43,684 nt of DNA from Actinomyces dentalis DSM 19115 (GCF_000429225.1 NZ_AUBL01000037.1:1-43684), one strand, 5' to 3'; positions 24,664 to 34,722 are shown, counted from the first letter of the stretch. The notes: generated by a model from the sequence alone, not told the origin. Translations and numbers: made by a program.

Positions 24664-25911
24664 TCACGCGCCCGCGGTGCGCGGCAGTTCGGCGAGGTCG
24701 TCGCGGTGGACGACGGGGGTGACGTGGTCGGGGGCGGCCCCGCCCCGCCGCCGCGCCTCCAGGACCTCCTCGATCTCGGCGGAGGCGTAGCGGCAGATGC
24801 CGCGGGCGATCGTCCCCTCCGGGCCGACCACTTCGATGACGGCCCCGGACTCGAAGTCGCCGTCCACCCCGGTCACCCCGGGCAGCAGGAGCGACTTCTT
24901 GCCCTCCACCAGGGCGCGGGCCGCCCCGGCGTCGACGATGACGCGCCCCTCGGGGATCGAGGCGTGGGCCATCCACAGCCTGCGGCTGGGCCGGCGCGGG
25001 CCGGTGGGCAGGAACCAGGTGCCCAGCCCGGCCGGGACCCCGGGCGCGCCCAGGAGGCGGACGGCGTCGTCGGCGTCGGCGATGAGGGTGGCGGTCCCCG
25101 AGGCGCAGGCGATCACAGCGGCCTGGACCTTGGTGCGCATCCCCCCGGTGCCGATCGCCGACCCCCGCCCGGCGACGCTGACGCGGACCAGATCCTCGGG
25201 CCCGCGCACGAGGCGCACGGGCTCGGCGCCCGGCGCGTCCGGGCGGGCGGTCCACATCCCGTCCACGTCGGTGAACAGGACCATGACGTCGGCGGCCACG
25301 AGGTGGGAGACCAGCGCGGCCAGGTGGTCATTGTCCCCCAGGCTGAACTCGGTGGTCGCCACGGCGTCGTTCTCGTTGACCACGGGCACCGCCCCCATGG
25401 ACAGCAGGGCGTCGAAGGTCGCGCGCACGGTGCGGTAGTGGTGACGCACCGCGATGTCCTGGGCGGTGAGCAGCACCTGGGCGGTGACCACCCCGTAGGC
25501 GCTCATCGCCGTCTGCCACCGGGAGACCAGGCGCCCCTGCCCCACGCTGGCGGCGGCCTGGAGCAGGCGGAGCTCATCGGGGCGCCGCTCCAGCCCCAGC
25601 GGCGCCAGGCCCGCGGCCACCGCGCCGGAGGAGACCAGGACGACGTCGTGCCCGCGCCGGCGCAGCCCCGCCACGAGCCGGGCGACGATGTCGATGCGGT
25701 TGAGGTCGAGCCCGCCGTCGGGTCGGGTCAGCGACGTCGAGCCCAGCTTGAGCACCATGCGGGCGCCCGGCGGCAGGCGGTCGGGGCGGCCCGGGACGAC
25801 CGCGGCCGGGCCCGTGCCAGGGCCCGACGTCGAGCCCGTGCCGGGGCCCGACGCCGAGGCGGCCGAGCCCTGGCCGGGCGCGGGCCCTGGCGCCGCCCCG
25901 CGCCCGCTCAC
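24664..25911 (-). CDS. proB: Glutamate 5-kinase with PUA domain
   Basis: 415 residues. After a 50-residue Gly/Pro/Ala leader, [59 protein letters not shown] and [12 protein letters not shown] are glutamate kinase signatures; the C-terminal 90 residues ([26 protein letters not shown]) form the PUA domain. It phosphorylates glutamate, the first step of proline synthesis. The GTG at 25911 overlaps the obgE stop (GTGA). Normal length is about 370, so the N-terminal extension is unusual and low-complexity; the true start may be at an internal site near residue 50. Confidence 0.94.
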   Translation of the reverse strand: MSGRGAAPGPAPGQGSAASASGPGTGSTSGPGTGPAAVVPGRPDRLPPGARMVLKLGSTSLTRPDGGLDLNRIDIVARLVAGLRRRGHDVVLVSSGAVAAGLAPLGLERRPDELRLLQAAASVGQGRLVSRWQTAMSAYGVVTAQVLLTAQDIAVRHHYRTVRATFDALLSMGAVPVVNENDAVATTEFSLGDNDHLAALVSHLVAADVMVLFTDVDGMWTARPDAPGAEPVRLVRGPEDLVRVSVAGRGSAIGTGGMRTKVQAAVIACASGTATLIADADDAVRLLGAPGVPAGLGTWFLPTGPRRPSRRLWMAHASIPEGRVIVDAGAARALVEGKKSLLLPGVTGVDGDFESGAVIEVVGPEGTIARGICRYASAEIEEVLEARRRGGAAPDHVTPVVHRDDLAELPRTAGA

Positions 25912-27473
25912 GACTCCCCGTCCCAGCCGGGATCGGTCCACAGGCCCTCGGCGGCCTCGTCGCGCAGCTCCTGGCGGGCGGCCTCCTTGGCGTCCATGGA
26001 CTCGTGGTAGCGGGCCCGCCGCTCGACGTTGGTGCGCCGACGGCGGTAGTCCTCCACGCGCGCGTCCGTGCCCCGGGCGCCCAGCAGCTCGGCCCCGGCG
26101 GTGATGGTCGGCTCCCAGGTGAACAGCACGCCGCCCTCGACGTCCCCGATGAGGACGGTGTCGCCCGCGTGCGCCCCGGCCCGCACGAGCTGGTCCTCGA
26201 CGCCGGCGGCGGCCAGGCGGTCCGCCAGGTAGCCGACGGCCTCGTTATTGGCGAAGTCGGTCTGGCGCACCCAGCGCTCGGGCTTGGCCCCGCGCACCTG
26301 GTAGACCTCGCCCTCGGCCGGGTGGCGGATGAGGCGGACCCGGGCGACCGGCTCCGCGCCGCGCCGTGAGACGGCGGCCGGGCGGATGACGGGTCGTTCG
26401 GGCCCGGTCCGGGCGGCGGCCTCCCGCCGGGCGGCCCCGACCAGGTCGGCCAGCGCGAAGGACAGCGCCCGCAGCCCGGTGTGGGCGACGGCCGAGACCT
26501 CGAAGACGGGCAGGCCGCGGGCCTGGACGTCGGCGCGCACGAAATCGGCCAGCTCGGCGGCGTCGGGCACGTCGATCTTGTTGAGGACCACCACGCGGGG
26601 CCGCTCCATGAGCGGGGCGCGGCCGGTGAGCGCCGGGTCGTCCTCCTGCTCGCCCAGGCGCTGGGAGTAGGCGGTGAGCTCGGCCTCGATGGTGTCCAGG
26701 TCGCTCAGCGGGTCCCGGCCGGGCTCGAGGGTGGCGCAGTCCAGGACGTGGACGATGACCGAGCAGCGCTCGATGTGGCGCAGGAACTCCAGCCCCAGGC
26801 CCCTGCCCTCGCTGGCGCCGGGGATGAGCCCGGGCACGTCGGCGATCGTGTAGCGGACCTCGCCGGCCTCGACCACGCCCAGGTTGGGCACGAGCGTGGT
26901 GAAGGGGTAGTCGGCGATCTTGGGCCGGGCGGCGCTCATGGCGGCGATGAGGGAGGACTTGCCGGCGCTGGGGTACCCCACGAGGGCGACGTCGGCGACG
27001 GTCTTGAGCTCCAGGACGACGTCGAGGCTCTCGCCGGGCTCGCCCAGGAGGTGGAAGCCGGGGGCCCTGCGCCTGGAGGAGGCCAGGGAGAAGTTGCCGC
27101 GCCCGCCCGTGCCGCCGGCGGCGACGACCAGGCGCGCCCGGGGCTCGACCAGGTCGGCCAGGACCGCGCCGTCGGCGGTCTTGACCACGGTGCCCTCGGG
27201 CACGGGCAGGACGAGGTCCTCGCCGTCGGCGCCGCGCCTCCAGCCGCCCATGCCGGGGGTGCCGTTGCCGGCTCGGCGGTGCGGGGAGCGGTGGTAGCTC
27301 AGCAGGGTGGTCGTGCGCGGGTCGGCCACGAGCACGACGTCGCCGCCGTGCCCGCCGTCGCCGCCGTCGGGCCCGGCCAGGGGCTTGTACTTCTCGCGGT
27401 GGACGGAGGTGCAGCCGTTGCCGCCGTCCCCCCCGGCCACGTGGAGGACCACTCGGTCGATGAAGCTGGGCAT
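25908..27473 (-). CDS. obgE: GTPase ObgE/CgtA
   Basis: 521 residues. The glycine-rich Obg domain ([39 protein letters not shown]), the GTPase G1 motif GYPSAGKSS, switch ADYPFTTL, G3 [10 protein letters not shown]4 NKIDV and a C-terminal OCT domain ([17 protein letters not shown]) are present. It acts in late 50S assembly and stress control. The ATG at 27473 has AGGAGAGG upstream. The terminal 40 charged residues go beyond the OCT domain, as in other actinobacteria. It overlaps proB by 4 nt. Confidence 0.97.
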   Translation of the reverse strand: MPSFIDRVVLHVAGGDGGNGCTSVHREKYKPLAGPDGGDGGHGGDVVLVADPRTTTLLSYHRSPHRRAGNGTPGMGGWRRGADGEDLVLPVPEGTVVKTADGAVLADLVEPRARLVVAAGGTGGRGNFSLASSRRRAPGFHLLGEPGESLDVVLELKTVADVALVGYPSAGKSSLIAAMSAARPKIADYPFTTLVPNLGVVEAGEVRYTIADVPGLIPGASEGRGLGLEFLRHIERCSVIVHVLDCATLEPGRDPLSDLDTIEAELTAYSQRLGEQEDDPALTGRAPLMERPRVVVLNKIDVPDAAELADFVRADVQARGLPVFEVSAVAHTGLRALSFALADLVGAARREAAARTGPERPVIRPAAVSRRGAEPVARVRLIRHPAEGEVYQVRGAKPERWVRQTDFANNEAVGYLADRLAAAGVEDQLVRAGAHAGDTVLIGDVEGGVLFTWEPTITAGAELLGARGTDARVEDYRRRRTNVERRARYHESMDAKEAARQELRDEAAEGLWTDPGWDGES

Positions 27474-27542
27474 GGGTCCTCTCCTGGGCGGGTGCGGCCG
27501 CGCGGGCGCGGGCCGGGGCGGATGGCGGGTGGCCTGCGACGG

Positions 27543-27578
27543 CGCGAGGGCGGACGGCCGCAGCCGTCCGCCCTCGCG
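27543..27578. terminator. 16-bp perfect hairpin between rpmA and obgE
   Basis: The stem runs from 27543 to 27558 and pairs without mismatch with 27563-27578 around the tetraloop CGCA. It lies 23 nt after the rpmA stop on the minus strand and about 70 nt before obgE. There is no T-run. It may terminate or attenuate the ribosomal-protein transcript so that obgE is made at a lower level, or protect the upstream mRNA. Confidence 0.6.
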
Positions 27579-27600
27579 GATGCCGTGGTGCTCGGAGGGC

Positions 27601-27858
27601 TCAGGCCTCGGGGAGCACGACGTCGACGACCCTGCGGTCGCGGCGGGTGCCGAACCGGACGTGGCCGGCGGCCTTGGCGAACAGGGTGTCGTCGTTGCCG
27701 CGGCCGACGTTGGCGCCGGGGTGGAAGTGGGTGCCGCGCTGGCGGACGATGATCTCGCCGGCCTTGACAAGCTGGCCGCCGAAGCGCTTGACGCCCAGGC
27801 GCTGGGCGTTCGAGTCGCGACCGTTGCGGGAGGAGCCGAGACCCTTCTTGTGTGCCAT
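27601..27858 (-). CDS. rpmA: Ribosomal protein bL27
   Basis: 85 residues. [22 protein letters not shown] and [18 protein letters not shown] with [10 protein letters not shown] are the invariant bL27 blocks. It sits at the peptidyl-transferase centre of the 50S subunit. The start is ATG at 27858 with an AGAGG site. It follows rplU and precedes obgE, the standard order. Confidence 0.98.
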   Translation of the reverse strand: MAHKKGLGSSRNGRDSNAQRLGVKRFGGQLVKAGEIIVRQRGTHFHPGANVGRGNDDTLFAKAAGHVRFGTRRDRRVVDVVLPEA

Positions 27859-27924
27859 GGTGGAGCCTCTTTCTGTGCAGGCTGGGCGTTGGGGACCGGG
27901 GCGTTCAGAATGCCGCGCCGGCGG

Positions 27925-28245
27925 TCACTTGATCGCGGTGATCTTGACGGCCGTGAGCTTGGCGCGGTGGCCCTGGCGCTTGCGGTAGCCCGTCTTGTTC
28001 TTGAACTTGAGGATATTGATCTTGGGGCCCTTCTTCTCGCCGAGGATCTCGGCGGTGACGGAGGCCTTCGCCAGATCGGCGGCGGCGGTGGTCACCGTGT
28101 CGCCGTCCACCAGCATGAGGGGGGCGAGGTCGATCTCGTCACCGACCTCGCCGGCGAGCCTGTCCACAACCACGACGTCGCCGACGGAGACCTTCTCCTG
28201 ACGGCCGCCGGCCTTGACGATCGCGTAGACCACTTGAATGCTCAT
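27925..28245 (-). CDS. rplU: Ribosomal protein bL21
   Basis: 106 residues. [39 protein letters not shown] and [19 protein letters not shown] are bL21 signatures; it binds 23S rRNA. The ATG at 28245 gives five more residues than the usual MYAIVKTGGKQ start and has only a weak ribosome site; an internal GTG (28233) is less likely. Upstream is a leader with a hairpin (28315-28329). Confidence 0.97.
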   Translation of the reverse strand: MSIQVVYAIVKAGGRQEKVSVGDVVVVDRLAGEVGDEIDLAPLMLVDGDTVTTAAADLAKASVTAEILGEKKGPKINILKFKNKTGYRKRQGHRAKLTAVKITAIK

Positions 28246-28538
28246 CTCTGTCGATTCTTCGGACAGCTGCGGCGGCTGCGACAAGGCCCTCCGCACTGGC
28301 TGCCTCCTGGGCGGGGTGCGAAACGCACCGACAGGCAACTCTAGGCGATCGGCCCCGGCGGACCAACCCGCCCGCGGCCGCGGCCCCTGTGTTCTTCCGC
28401 ACGCCGCTCCCCCGCGGCCCTCGCGCGCGGGGCGTGCGGGGCGCGTGCGCGCGGGGCCGCGGAAGGGACTCCCCGAGGAAGACGGCAGCGGGGTGCGCGG
28501 GGCGCGCGGAGCCCGCGCGCGAGGGCTGCGCCGGCGCC
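28246..28538. other. Intergenic region rne / rplU with leader hairpins
   Basis: 293 nt. Minus-strand features are a compact hairpin GGTGCG-TTT-CGCACC (28329-28315) about 70 nt before the rplU start, and a large G+C hairpin with 9-bp outer stem CCGCGGCCC (28412-28420) / GGGCCGCGG (28454-28462) closer to the rne stop. The latter could end the rne transcript; the former could be part of an L21-type leader. Confidence 0.5.
28315..28329 (-). promoter_or_regulatory. Hairpin in the rplU leader
   Basis: A perfect 6-bp stem GGTGCG/CGCACC encloses a 3-nt loop. It lies in the 5' untranslated region of rplU-rpmA. Autoregulatory r-protein leaders are known in several phyla, but I cannot match this to a known class. 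Confidence 0.35.
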
Positions 28539-31500
28539 TCAGTCCCGCTCCGCGGGCGGGTCGGGCTCGGGCTCGTCGTGCTCGGCCCCGTCCGGGGCGA
28601 GCCGGTCCTGGTGGGCGTGTTCGGCGGCGGCCGCAATCTGCGCCAGGGCCCCGCGCACGGCGGCCCGGGTGGTGGCGTCGGAGGAGGCGTCGGGGTCCTC
28701 GCGCCGGTCCTTGCGCCCGCCGCGCGGGGCCTGGGACGACTCGTCGCGGCCCTTGCGGCCGCGCTTGCGGCCCGCGCGGGAGGCGGAGGCGGACGTGTCC
28801 GCCTCCTGGTTCTCCACCGGCGAGGAGTGGACGATGAAGCCCCGCCCGCCGCAGCACTCGCAGGGGGTCGAGAAGGCCTCGACGAGCCCCTGGCCCACGC
28901 GCTTGCGCGTCATCTGCACCAGGCCCAGGCTGGTGACCTCCGTGACCTGGTGGCGGGTGCGGTCGCGCCCCAGGCACTCCACCAGGCGGCGCAGCACCAG
29001 GTCCCGGTTGGACTCCAGCACCATGTCGACGAAGTCGATGACGATCATGCCGCCGATGTCGCGCAGGCGCAGCTGGCGGACGATCTCCTCGGCCGCCTCG
29101 ATGTTGTTGCGGGTGACCGTCTCCTCCAGGGTCCCCCCGGCGCCGGTGAAGCGCCCGGTGTTGACGTCGATGACGGTCATGGCCTCCGTGCGGTCGATGA
29201 TGAGCGTGCCGCCGGACGGCAGCCAGACCTTGCGGTCGAAGCCCTTGGCGAGCTGCTCGTCGATGCGGTGGGCGGTGAAGACGTCCTCGGGGCGCACCCA
29301 GTGCTCGAGGCGGTCGACCAGGTCGGGGCTGAGGTCGCGGACGTACTTCGAGATCGTGGCCCAGGCCGCGTCGCCCTGGACGACGAGGGAGCGGAAGTCC
29401 TCGTTGAAGACGTCGCGCACCACCCGCACGGCCAGCTCGGGCTCGCCCTTGAGCAGGACCGGTGCCTTGCCGGAGCCGGACAGGATCCGCTTGGACTTCT
29501 TGTCGATGGTCTGCCACTGCTTGACCAGGCGCTCGACGTCGGCGACCAGCTGCTCCTCGCTGGCGCCCTCGGCGGCGGTGCGCACGATGACGCCCGCGTC
29601 GTCGGGGACGATGCGCTTGAGGATCTTCTTCAGCCGCGAGCGCTCGGTGTCGGGGAGCTTGCGGGAGATGCCGGTCATGGTGCCGCCGGGCACGAGCACG
29701 AGGTAGCGCCCGGCCAGCGTGACCTGGCTGGTCAGGCGCGCGCCCTTGTGGCCGATGGGGTCCTTGGTGACCTGGACCAGGACGGCGTCGCCGCTCTTGA
29801 GCGCGTCCTCGATGCGGCGCGGCCTGCCCTCCATCCCGGCGGCGTCCCAGTTGACCTCGCCGGCGTACAGGACGGCGTTGCGCCCCCGGCCCAGGTCGAC
29901 GAAGGCGGCCTCCATGGAGGGCAGGACGTTCTGGACCCGGCCGACGTAGACGTTGCCGACCATGGAGACCTGGGTGTGGCGGGCCACGTAGTGCTCGACC
30001 AGCAGCCCGTCCTCGAGCAGGGCGATCTGGTTGAGGCCGTCCTGCTCGCGCACGATCATCTGGCGGTCGACGCTCTCGCGGCGGGCCAGGAACTCGGCCT
30101 CGGTGATGATGGGACGACGGCGTCCGGCCGCCCGGCCCTCGCGGCGGCGCTGGCGCTTGGCCTCCAGACGGGTGGAGCCCTTGAGGCCGGTGACCTCGTC
30201 GCGCACGTCGCGCCCGGAGTCGGAGCGCGCGCGGGAGCGGCGACGACGACGGCGCCTGGAGCCGACGGGCGCCTCCTCCCGGGCTCCGGCGGGCTCGGCG
30301 CCCTCCTGCTCGGCCGGCTCGGCCCCGGCGCCCTCCTCGGCGGTCTGCTCGACGGCGTCCTCCGGCGCCTCCGAGCGGGAGCGGGAGCGGCGGCCGCGAC
30401 CGCCGCGACGGCGCTTGCGCCGCCCGCCGGAGTCCTCGGCTCCCTCCTCCTCGCGCTCCTCATGGGCGGGGCCCTGTCCGGAATCGGGGTCCTGCTCGGA
30501 ATCGGCGGGACCGGCGTCGGCGCGGGCGTCACCGGTGCGGGCGGCGCCGGCCTCATTGGCATCGGCCTTGTCGCCCCCGTCGGGGGTCTCGGGGGTCTCG
30601 GGGGCCTCGGCCCTGCGCGTCCCGGCTCCGCGGCGGCCGCGGGCGCGGCGCCGGCGGCCGGGCGCGCCCTCGTCCCCGGAGTCGTCGGGGCCGGAGTCGG
30701 CCCCGACGGGGGCCTGGTGGTGGGCGGGGGCGGCCGGGGCGTGCTCGGGGGCGGCCTGGGCGGCCGTCGCCCTGCGGCGGCGGCGCCCCCGGGTCGGCCG
30801 GGCCCCCTCGGCGGTCCCGGTCCCGCCGGTCCCGCCGGACTCGGCGGGCCCGCTGCGCCTATCGGATGACTCGGCGGGCCGGACGGGTTCCGCGGACTCG
30901 GCGGACTTCGCGGACCGGGCGGACTTCGCCGGCCGCGCGCCCCCGCGGGGCTCGGCCGCCGGGGCGGCGCCCGGCGCGGCCTGGGCGGCCGTGACCCTGC
31001 GGCGGCGGGCGCGGCTCGGGTCGGGGGCCTGGAAGAGCAGGGAGGCGGCGGGCAGCCGGGGCACCTCGTCCCCCTCGGCGCTCTCGGCGTCCGGCGCGGA
31101 CCCGTCTCCGGGCTCCTCGGGGTCCCCGGCGCCCTCGGGGGCTTCGGAATCCTCGGCGCCCTTCTCGTCCTCGGGGTCCCCGGCGCCCTCGGTGTCCTCG
31201 GGGTTCTCGGCGTCCTCGGCCTCCCCGTCGGGCTCGGCGCTCCCGTCGGACTCGGCCCGTCCGGCGGGCTCCTCCTCGCCCGGCTCCGCGGGCTCCTCCT
31301 GTCCCGCGGGCTCGTGCGCGCCCGCGTCCTGCTCGCCCGATTCCGAGTCGTCGGCGGGCGGGGCCGCGGCCTCCCCGTCGGCGGGGTCCTCCTGCGCGTC
31401 CTCCCGCCGCGCGCTCGGGGCCGCGGCGGGGGCCGCGTCCGGCGCGGCCTGGGCGGCCGTCGCCCTGCGGCGTCGGCGGGCGGGCGCGGGGGTCCGGGCG

Positions 31501-31568
31501 GCGTCGTTCGCGCCGTCCCCGGCGGCCGGTGCCGACGAGGATGCTGAGGATGTCGTGGGTGGGGTCAT
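28539..31568 (-). CDS. rne: Ribonuclease E/G with long N-terminal disordered region
   Basis: 1009 residues. Residues 1-485 are acidic and Ala/Glu/Arg-rich, with three copies of an Arg-rich TAAQAAP motif. The catalytic part then follows: S1 domain ([24 protein letters not shown]), DNase I-like domain with metal-binding D801 ([10 protein letters not shown]) and D845 (MIVIDFVDM), 44 residues apart as in E. coli RNase E (43), and a CxxC Zn-link at 903-906 (CECCGGRG). A charged C-terminal tail remains. It initiates mRNA decay and matures rRNA. The ATG at 31568 has GGAGAG upstream. Both terminal extensions likely bind partners, as known for actinobacterial RNase E. Confidence 0.95.
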   Translation of the reverse strand: MTPPTTSSASSSAPAAGDGANDAARTPAPARRRRRATAAQAAPDAAPAAAPSARREDAQEDPADGEAAAPPADDSESGEQDAGAHEPAGQEEPAEPGEEEPAGRAESDGSAEPDGEAEDAENPEDTEGAGDPEDEKGAEDSEAPEGAGDPEEPGDGSAPDAESAEGDEVPRLPAASLLFQAPDPSRARRRRVTAAQAAPGAAPAAEPRGGARPAKSARSAKSAESAEPVRPAESSDRRSGPAESGGTGGTGTAEGARPTRGRRRRRATAAQAAPEHAPAAPAHHQAPVGADSGPDDSGDEGAPGRRRRARGRRGAGTRRAEAPETPETPDGGDKADANEAGAARTGDARADAGPADSEQDPDSGQGPAHEEREEEGAEDSGGRRKRRRGGRGRRSRSRSEAPEDAVEQTAEEGAGAEPAEQEGAEPAGAREEAPVGSRRRRRRRSRARSDSGRDVRDEVTGLKGSTRLEAKRQRRREGRAAGRRRPIITEAEFLARRESVDRQMIVREQDGLNQIALLEDGLLVEHYVARHTQVSMVGNVYVGRVQNVLPSMEAAFVDLGRGRNAVLYAGEVNWDAAGMEGRPRRIEDALKSGDAVLVQVTKDPIGHKGARLTSQVTLAGRYLVLVPGGTMTGISRKLPDTERSRLKKILKRIVPDDAGVIVRTAAEGASEEQLVADVERLVKQWQTIDKKSKRILSGSGKAPVLLKGEPELAVRVVRDVFNEDFRSLVVQGDAAWATISKYVRDLSPDLVDRLEHWVRPEDVFTAHRIDEQLAKGFDRKVWLPSGGTLIIDRTEAMTVIDVNTGRFTGAGGTLEETVTRNNIEAAEEIVRQLRLRDIGGMIVIDFVDMVLESNRDLVLRRLVECLGRDRTRHQVTEVTSLGLVQMTRKRVGQGLVEAFSTPCECCGGRGFIVHSSPVENQEADTSASASRAGRKRGRKGRDESSQAPRGGRKDRREDPDASSDATTRAAVRGALAQIAAAAEHAHQDRLAPDGAEHDEPEPDPPAERD
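30751..31476 (-). repeat. Three copies of a 36-bp coding repeat in rne
   Basis: At 30751-30786, 30973-31008 and 31441-31476 nearly the same 36 bases recur (GCGGCCTGGGCGGCCGT plus GCCCTGCGGCG or ACCCTGCGGCG). They encode R-rich segments ending (A/V)TAAQAAP. The spacing is irregular (222 and 468 bp) and multiples of three, so the frame is kept. Confidence 0.8.
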
Positions 31569-32024
31569 AGTGCACTCTCCGGGCGCCGCGTCGCCCGCCG
31601 TACCTGCGGACGCGCGGCGCGATCGGGCTCCCGGGTGCGGGAGCACAGAAGTCTGCGTGTGCGCCTGGCGGCGCCGACCGCCGGCCTCATCCGCACGAGC
31701 CGGGACCGCGGCAGCGCTCGAGGCGGCGCAAGGTTCCCGGACGCGGCGGGCGTCGCGGTTCGGACACCGGGGCCGGTACGTGGCACCCGGAGCCGCAGCG
31801 AGTATCCCACATCCCCCGCGCGCCTTCAGGAGTCATGCGCCTCACGGCGGGTCCCCGATCGTCGTCGGCGGACGGACGGCGGCGGGCGCCGCGCCCCGGC
31901 GGCGCCCGAGGAGGACCGTTTTCGTGACGCGACGTCAGACAAGTCGTATACTTCGCTTATCCGTCCATGCCCGTTAGTGTGGACAACCTTATGATTTCTA
32001 TTACGTCTCCCGAAAGGTGTCGCA
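31569..32024. other. Divergent intergenic region rne / cydA
   Basis: 456 nt with no supported gene. The left part must carry the rne promoter (minus strand; GATACT near 31808-31803 is a weak -10 candidate). The right 100 nt become A+T-rich and hold a good promoter for cydA. The middle is ordinary G+C-rich sequence. Confidence 0.55.
31924..31952 (+). promoter_or_regulatory. cydABDC promoter with overlapping palindrome
   Basis: GTGACG (31924-31929, 4 of 6 matches to the -35 box) and TATACT (31947-31952, 5 of 6 to the -10 box) lie 17 nt apart, the ideal spacing. A perfect inverted repeat TGACG-CGA-CGTCA (31925-31937) covers the -35 element, a good place for a repressor or redox regulator. Transcription would start near 31959, giving a leader of about 65 nt. 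Confidence 0.65.
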
Positions 32025-33512
32025 GTGCTGCACGCCCCCATGGCGCTGGACGGACTCGATCTGGCGCGGTGGCAGTTCGCCATCACGACCGTCTACCACT
32101 TCATCCTGGTCCCGCTCACGATCGGCCTGTCCCCGCTGGTGGCCCTCATGGAGGCGCTCCACCTGCGCACACGCGACGAGCAGTGGAGGGTCGCCACGAA
32201 GTTCTTCGGCAAGATCCTGCTCATCAACTTCGCCCTGGGCGTGGCCACCGGCATCGTCCAGGAGTTCCAGTTCGGCATGAACTGGTCGGAGTACTCCCGC
32301 TTCGTCGGCAACGTCTTCGGCGCCCCCCTGGCCTTCGAGGCCCTGCTCGCCTTCTTCATGGAGTCCACCTTCCTGGGCCTGTGGATCTTCGGCTGGGACC
32401 GCCTGAGCCCCCGGCTCCACAACCTGTGCATGTGGATGGTCGCCCTGGGCACCAACGTCTCGGCCCTGTTCATCCTGGCCGCGAACTCCTGGATGCAGCA
32501 CCCCGTGGGCGCCGTCATCGACGAGCAGACGGGGCGCGCCCGGCTCGACGGCGTCGACGGCTTCCTCCGGGTCCTGGCCAACCCGATCCTGTGGACCACC
32601 GTCGTGCACGTCATCTCCTCGGCCTTCCTCGTCGCCGGCGCCGTCGTCCTGGGCGTGTCGGCGTGGTGGATGACCAGGGCCGCGCGCGCCGGGCAGGACT
32701 ACGAGGCCCGCCGGCTGTGGCGCCGCCTGACCCGGCTCGGCGCCGCCGTCATGATCGCCGCCGGCGCCCTGACCGCCGGGTCCGGCCACGTCCAGGGCCA
32801 GCTCGTCGTCGCCGAGCAGCCCGCCAAGATGGCGGCCGCCGAGATGCTGTGCCAGACGCAGAGGGGCGCCGGCTTCACCGTGGCCGCCTTCGGCTCGTGC
32901 CGCGACGGCAGCGCCGTCCACCTCATCACCGTCCCCCGCGTCTACTCCTTCATGGCCGCCAACGACCCCGACGCCGAGGTCATGGGCCTGAACGACGCCC
33001 AGGCGATGTACGAGCGGGCCTACGGCGGGGGCGTGGACTACACGCCCGACGAGACGGTCACCTTCTGGTCCTTCCGCCTCATGATCGGCCTGGGCATGGC
33101 CTCCGCCGGCATCGGCGCCGCCGCCCTGTGGCTGACCCGCTCCGGACGCCTCGTCGCCAGTGCGCGCCTGGGCGCCGCCGCCCTGTGGACCATGTGGCTG
33201 CCCTTCGCGGCCTGCTCCTTCGGCTGGATCTTCACCGAGATCGGCCGTCAGCCCTGGGTGGTCGCCCCCAACCTGGCGGACCCGGCCTCCCAGGTCCGCA
33301 TGCTCACCGCCGACGGCGTGTCCACGGTCGTCTCGCCCGCCGCGGTGCTCACCTCCATGATCGTCTTCACCCTCCTGTACGCCGCGCTCGGCGCCGTGTG
33401 GTACCTGCTCCTGCGCCGCTACATCCGCGAGGGCGTGCGCACCCCCGCCGGGGAGGACGCCGCCGCGACCGGGGACGGGGCCGCGGCCCCCGTCCTGTCC
33501 TTCGAGTACTGA
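32025..33512 (+). CDS. cydA: Cytochrome bd oxidase subunit I
   Basis: 495 residues with about nine membrane helices. Seen family markers: H25 in TTVYHFILVP (equivalent to E. coli H19, haem ligand), GAPLAFEALLAFFMESTFLGLW with the two acidic proton-path residues, H159 in SWMQHPVG, and GRQPW. The quinol loop (GQLVVAEQPAKMAAAE) is the short form. The enzyme reduces O2 with quinol at high affinity in the plasma membrane. Start is GTG at 32025 with AAAGGTG upstream. First gene of cydABDC. Confidence 0.97.
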   Translation: MLHAPMALDGLDLARWQFAITTVYHFILVPLTIGLSPLVALMEALHLRTRDEQWRVATKFFGKILLINFALGVATGIVQEFQFGMNWSEYSRFVGNVFGAPLAFEALLAFFMESTFLGLWIFGWDRLSPRLHNLCMWMVALGTNVSALFILAANSWMQHPVGAVIDEQTGRARLDGVDGFLRVLANPILWTTVVHVISSAFLVAGAVVLGVSAWWMTRAARAGQDYEARRLWRRLTRLGAAVMIAAGALTAGSGHVQGQLVVAEQPAKMAAAEMLCQTQRGAGFTVAAFGSCRDGSAVHLITVPRVYSFMAANDPDAEVMGLNDAQAMYERAYGGGVDYTPDETVTFWSFRLMIGLGMASAGIGAAALWLTRSGRLVASARLGAAALWTMWLPFAACSFGWIFTEIGRQPWVVAPNLADPASQVRMLTADGVSTVVSPAAVLTSMIVFTLLYAALGAVWYLLLRRYIREGVRTPAGEDAAATGDGAAAPVLSFEY

Positions 33513-33537
33513 CACGGGGCATAAGGAGAATATCGTC

Positions 33538-34671
33538 ATGACGCTGCCCATCGTCTGGTTCATCCTCATCGCCGTCCTGTGGACCGGCTACCTGGCCCTG
33601 GAGGGCTTCGACTTCGGAGTCGGCATGCTCCTGAGGATCCTCGGGCGCGACGAGCGCGAGCGCCGCGCCATGGTCCGCACCATCGGCCCCCACTGGGACG
33701 GCAACGAGGTGTGGCTGCTGACCGCCGGCGGCGCCACCTTCGCCGCCTTCCCCGAGTGGTACGGGACCCTCTTCTCCGGCGCCTACCTCGCCCTGTTCCT
33801 CATCCTGCTGTGCCTGATCGTGCGCGTCTGCGCCATCGAGTGGCGCAGCAAGATCAATTCCCGGGCCTGGCGCGACGCCTGGGACTGGGCCCACACGATC
33901 AGCGCCTGGATCCCCTCCGTCCTGTGGGGCGTCGCCTTCGCCAACCTCGTCCAGGGCATGCGCATCGAGGTGGTGCGCACCGCCGACGGCGCCGTCGTCG
34001 ACCCCGCCCGGGTGCCCGCGCACACGCTCCTCAGGGGCGCCTCCCACCAGCTGACCGGCGGCTTCCTCAGCCTGCTGACCCCCTTCACCCTCCTGGGCGG
34101 GGCGGTCACCTGCCTGCTGTTCCTCACCCACGGCGCGCTCTTCACGGCGCTCAAGACCCGCGGCGCCCTGTCCGAGCGGGCCGAGGCCCTGGCCCGCGCC
34201 TGCGGCGCCGCCTCGACCGCCGTCACCGCGGCGTGGGCCCTGTGGGCGCAGCTGGCCCACTCCCCCAACGCCGCCTCCTGGGCGCCGCTGGTCCTGACCG
34301 CGGTGAGCCTGACCGCCTCCCTGGCGCTGACCCGCGCGGGCCGGCCGGGCCCGGCCTTCGCCGCGCACCTGGCCGGCATCGCCGGCGCCGTCGCGTTCAT
34401 CTTCGCGGCCATGGCGCCCCACGTCATGCGCTCGTCGATCGACGGCGCCTACTCGCTGACCATCGCGCAGGCGGCCTCGGCGGACGCCACGCTGCTCATC
34501 ATGACGATCGCGGCCGTGGTCTTCGCGCCGGGCGTGCTGCTCTACACCGCGTGGGGCTACAAGGTCTTCTCCGGGCGCATCAGCGCCGAGGCCATCAACC
34601 CCGACGAGGGCGGCCTGCACCCGAGCAGGGTGCGCGACTCCTCCCAGCCGGAGGCCGTCATCGGCTACTGA
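33538..34671 (+). CDS. cydB: Cytochrome bd oxidase subunit II
   Basis: 377 residues, about eight membrane helices. WTGYLALEGFDFGVGMLL, GPHWDGNEVWLLTAGGATFAAFPEWY and SHQLTGGF-type blocks are diagnostic of CydB. It partners CydA. AAGGAG lies upstream of the ATG, 25 nt after cydA. The chain ends in a hydrophilic tail (HPSRVRDSSQPEAVIGY). Confidence 0.97.
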   Translation: MTLPIVWFILIAVLWTGYLALEGFDFGVGMLLRILGRDERERRAMVRTIGPHWDGNEVWLLTAGGATFAAFPEWYGTLFSGAYLALFLILLCLIVRVCAIEWRSKINSRAWRDAWDWAHTISAWIPSVLWGVAFANLVQGMRIEVVRTADGAVVDPARVPAHTLLRGASHQLTGGFLSLLTPFTLLGGAVTCLLFLTHGALFTALKTRGALSERAEALARACGAASTAVTAAWALWAQLAHSPNAASWAPLVLTAVSLTASLALTRAGRPGPAFAAHLAGIAGAVAFIFAAMAPHVMRSSIDGAYSLTIAQAASADATLLIMTIAAVVFAPGVLLYTAWGYKVFSGRISAEAINPDEGGLHPSRVRDSSQPEAVIGY

Positions 34672-34683
34672 CCCGCACTCCCG

Positions 34684-34722
34684 GCCAATTGGCTAGGACC
34701 ACGGTCCCAGACGCACTATTCT
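34684..34722 (+). promoter_or_regulatory. Two palindromes and a -10-like box between cydB and cydD
   Basis: In the 57-nt gap lie GCCAATTGGC (34684-34693) and GGACC-AC-GGTCC (34696-34707), both perfect, followed by TATTCT (34717-34722), 6 nt before the cydD GTG. This may be an internal promoter with operator, or an RNA hairpin tuning cydDC relative to cydAB. No good -35 at normal spacing. Confidence 0.35.

Noticed and set aside
24035..25255. 406-codon minus-strand frame through the repeat island into proB
   Set aside because: It reads across the palindrome and the 122-bp repeat and opposes the proB frame; similarity to the frame at 43152-43589 is explained by the DNA repeat, not by a protein family.
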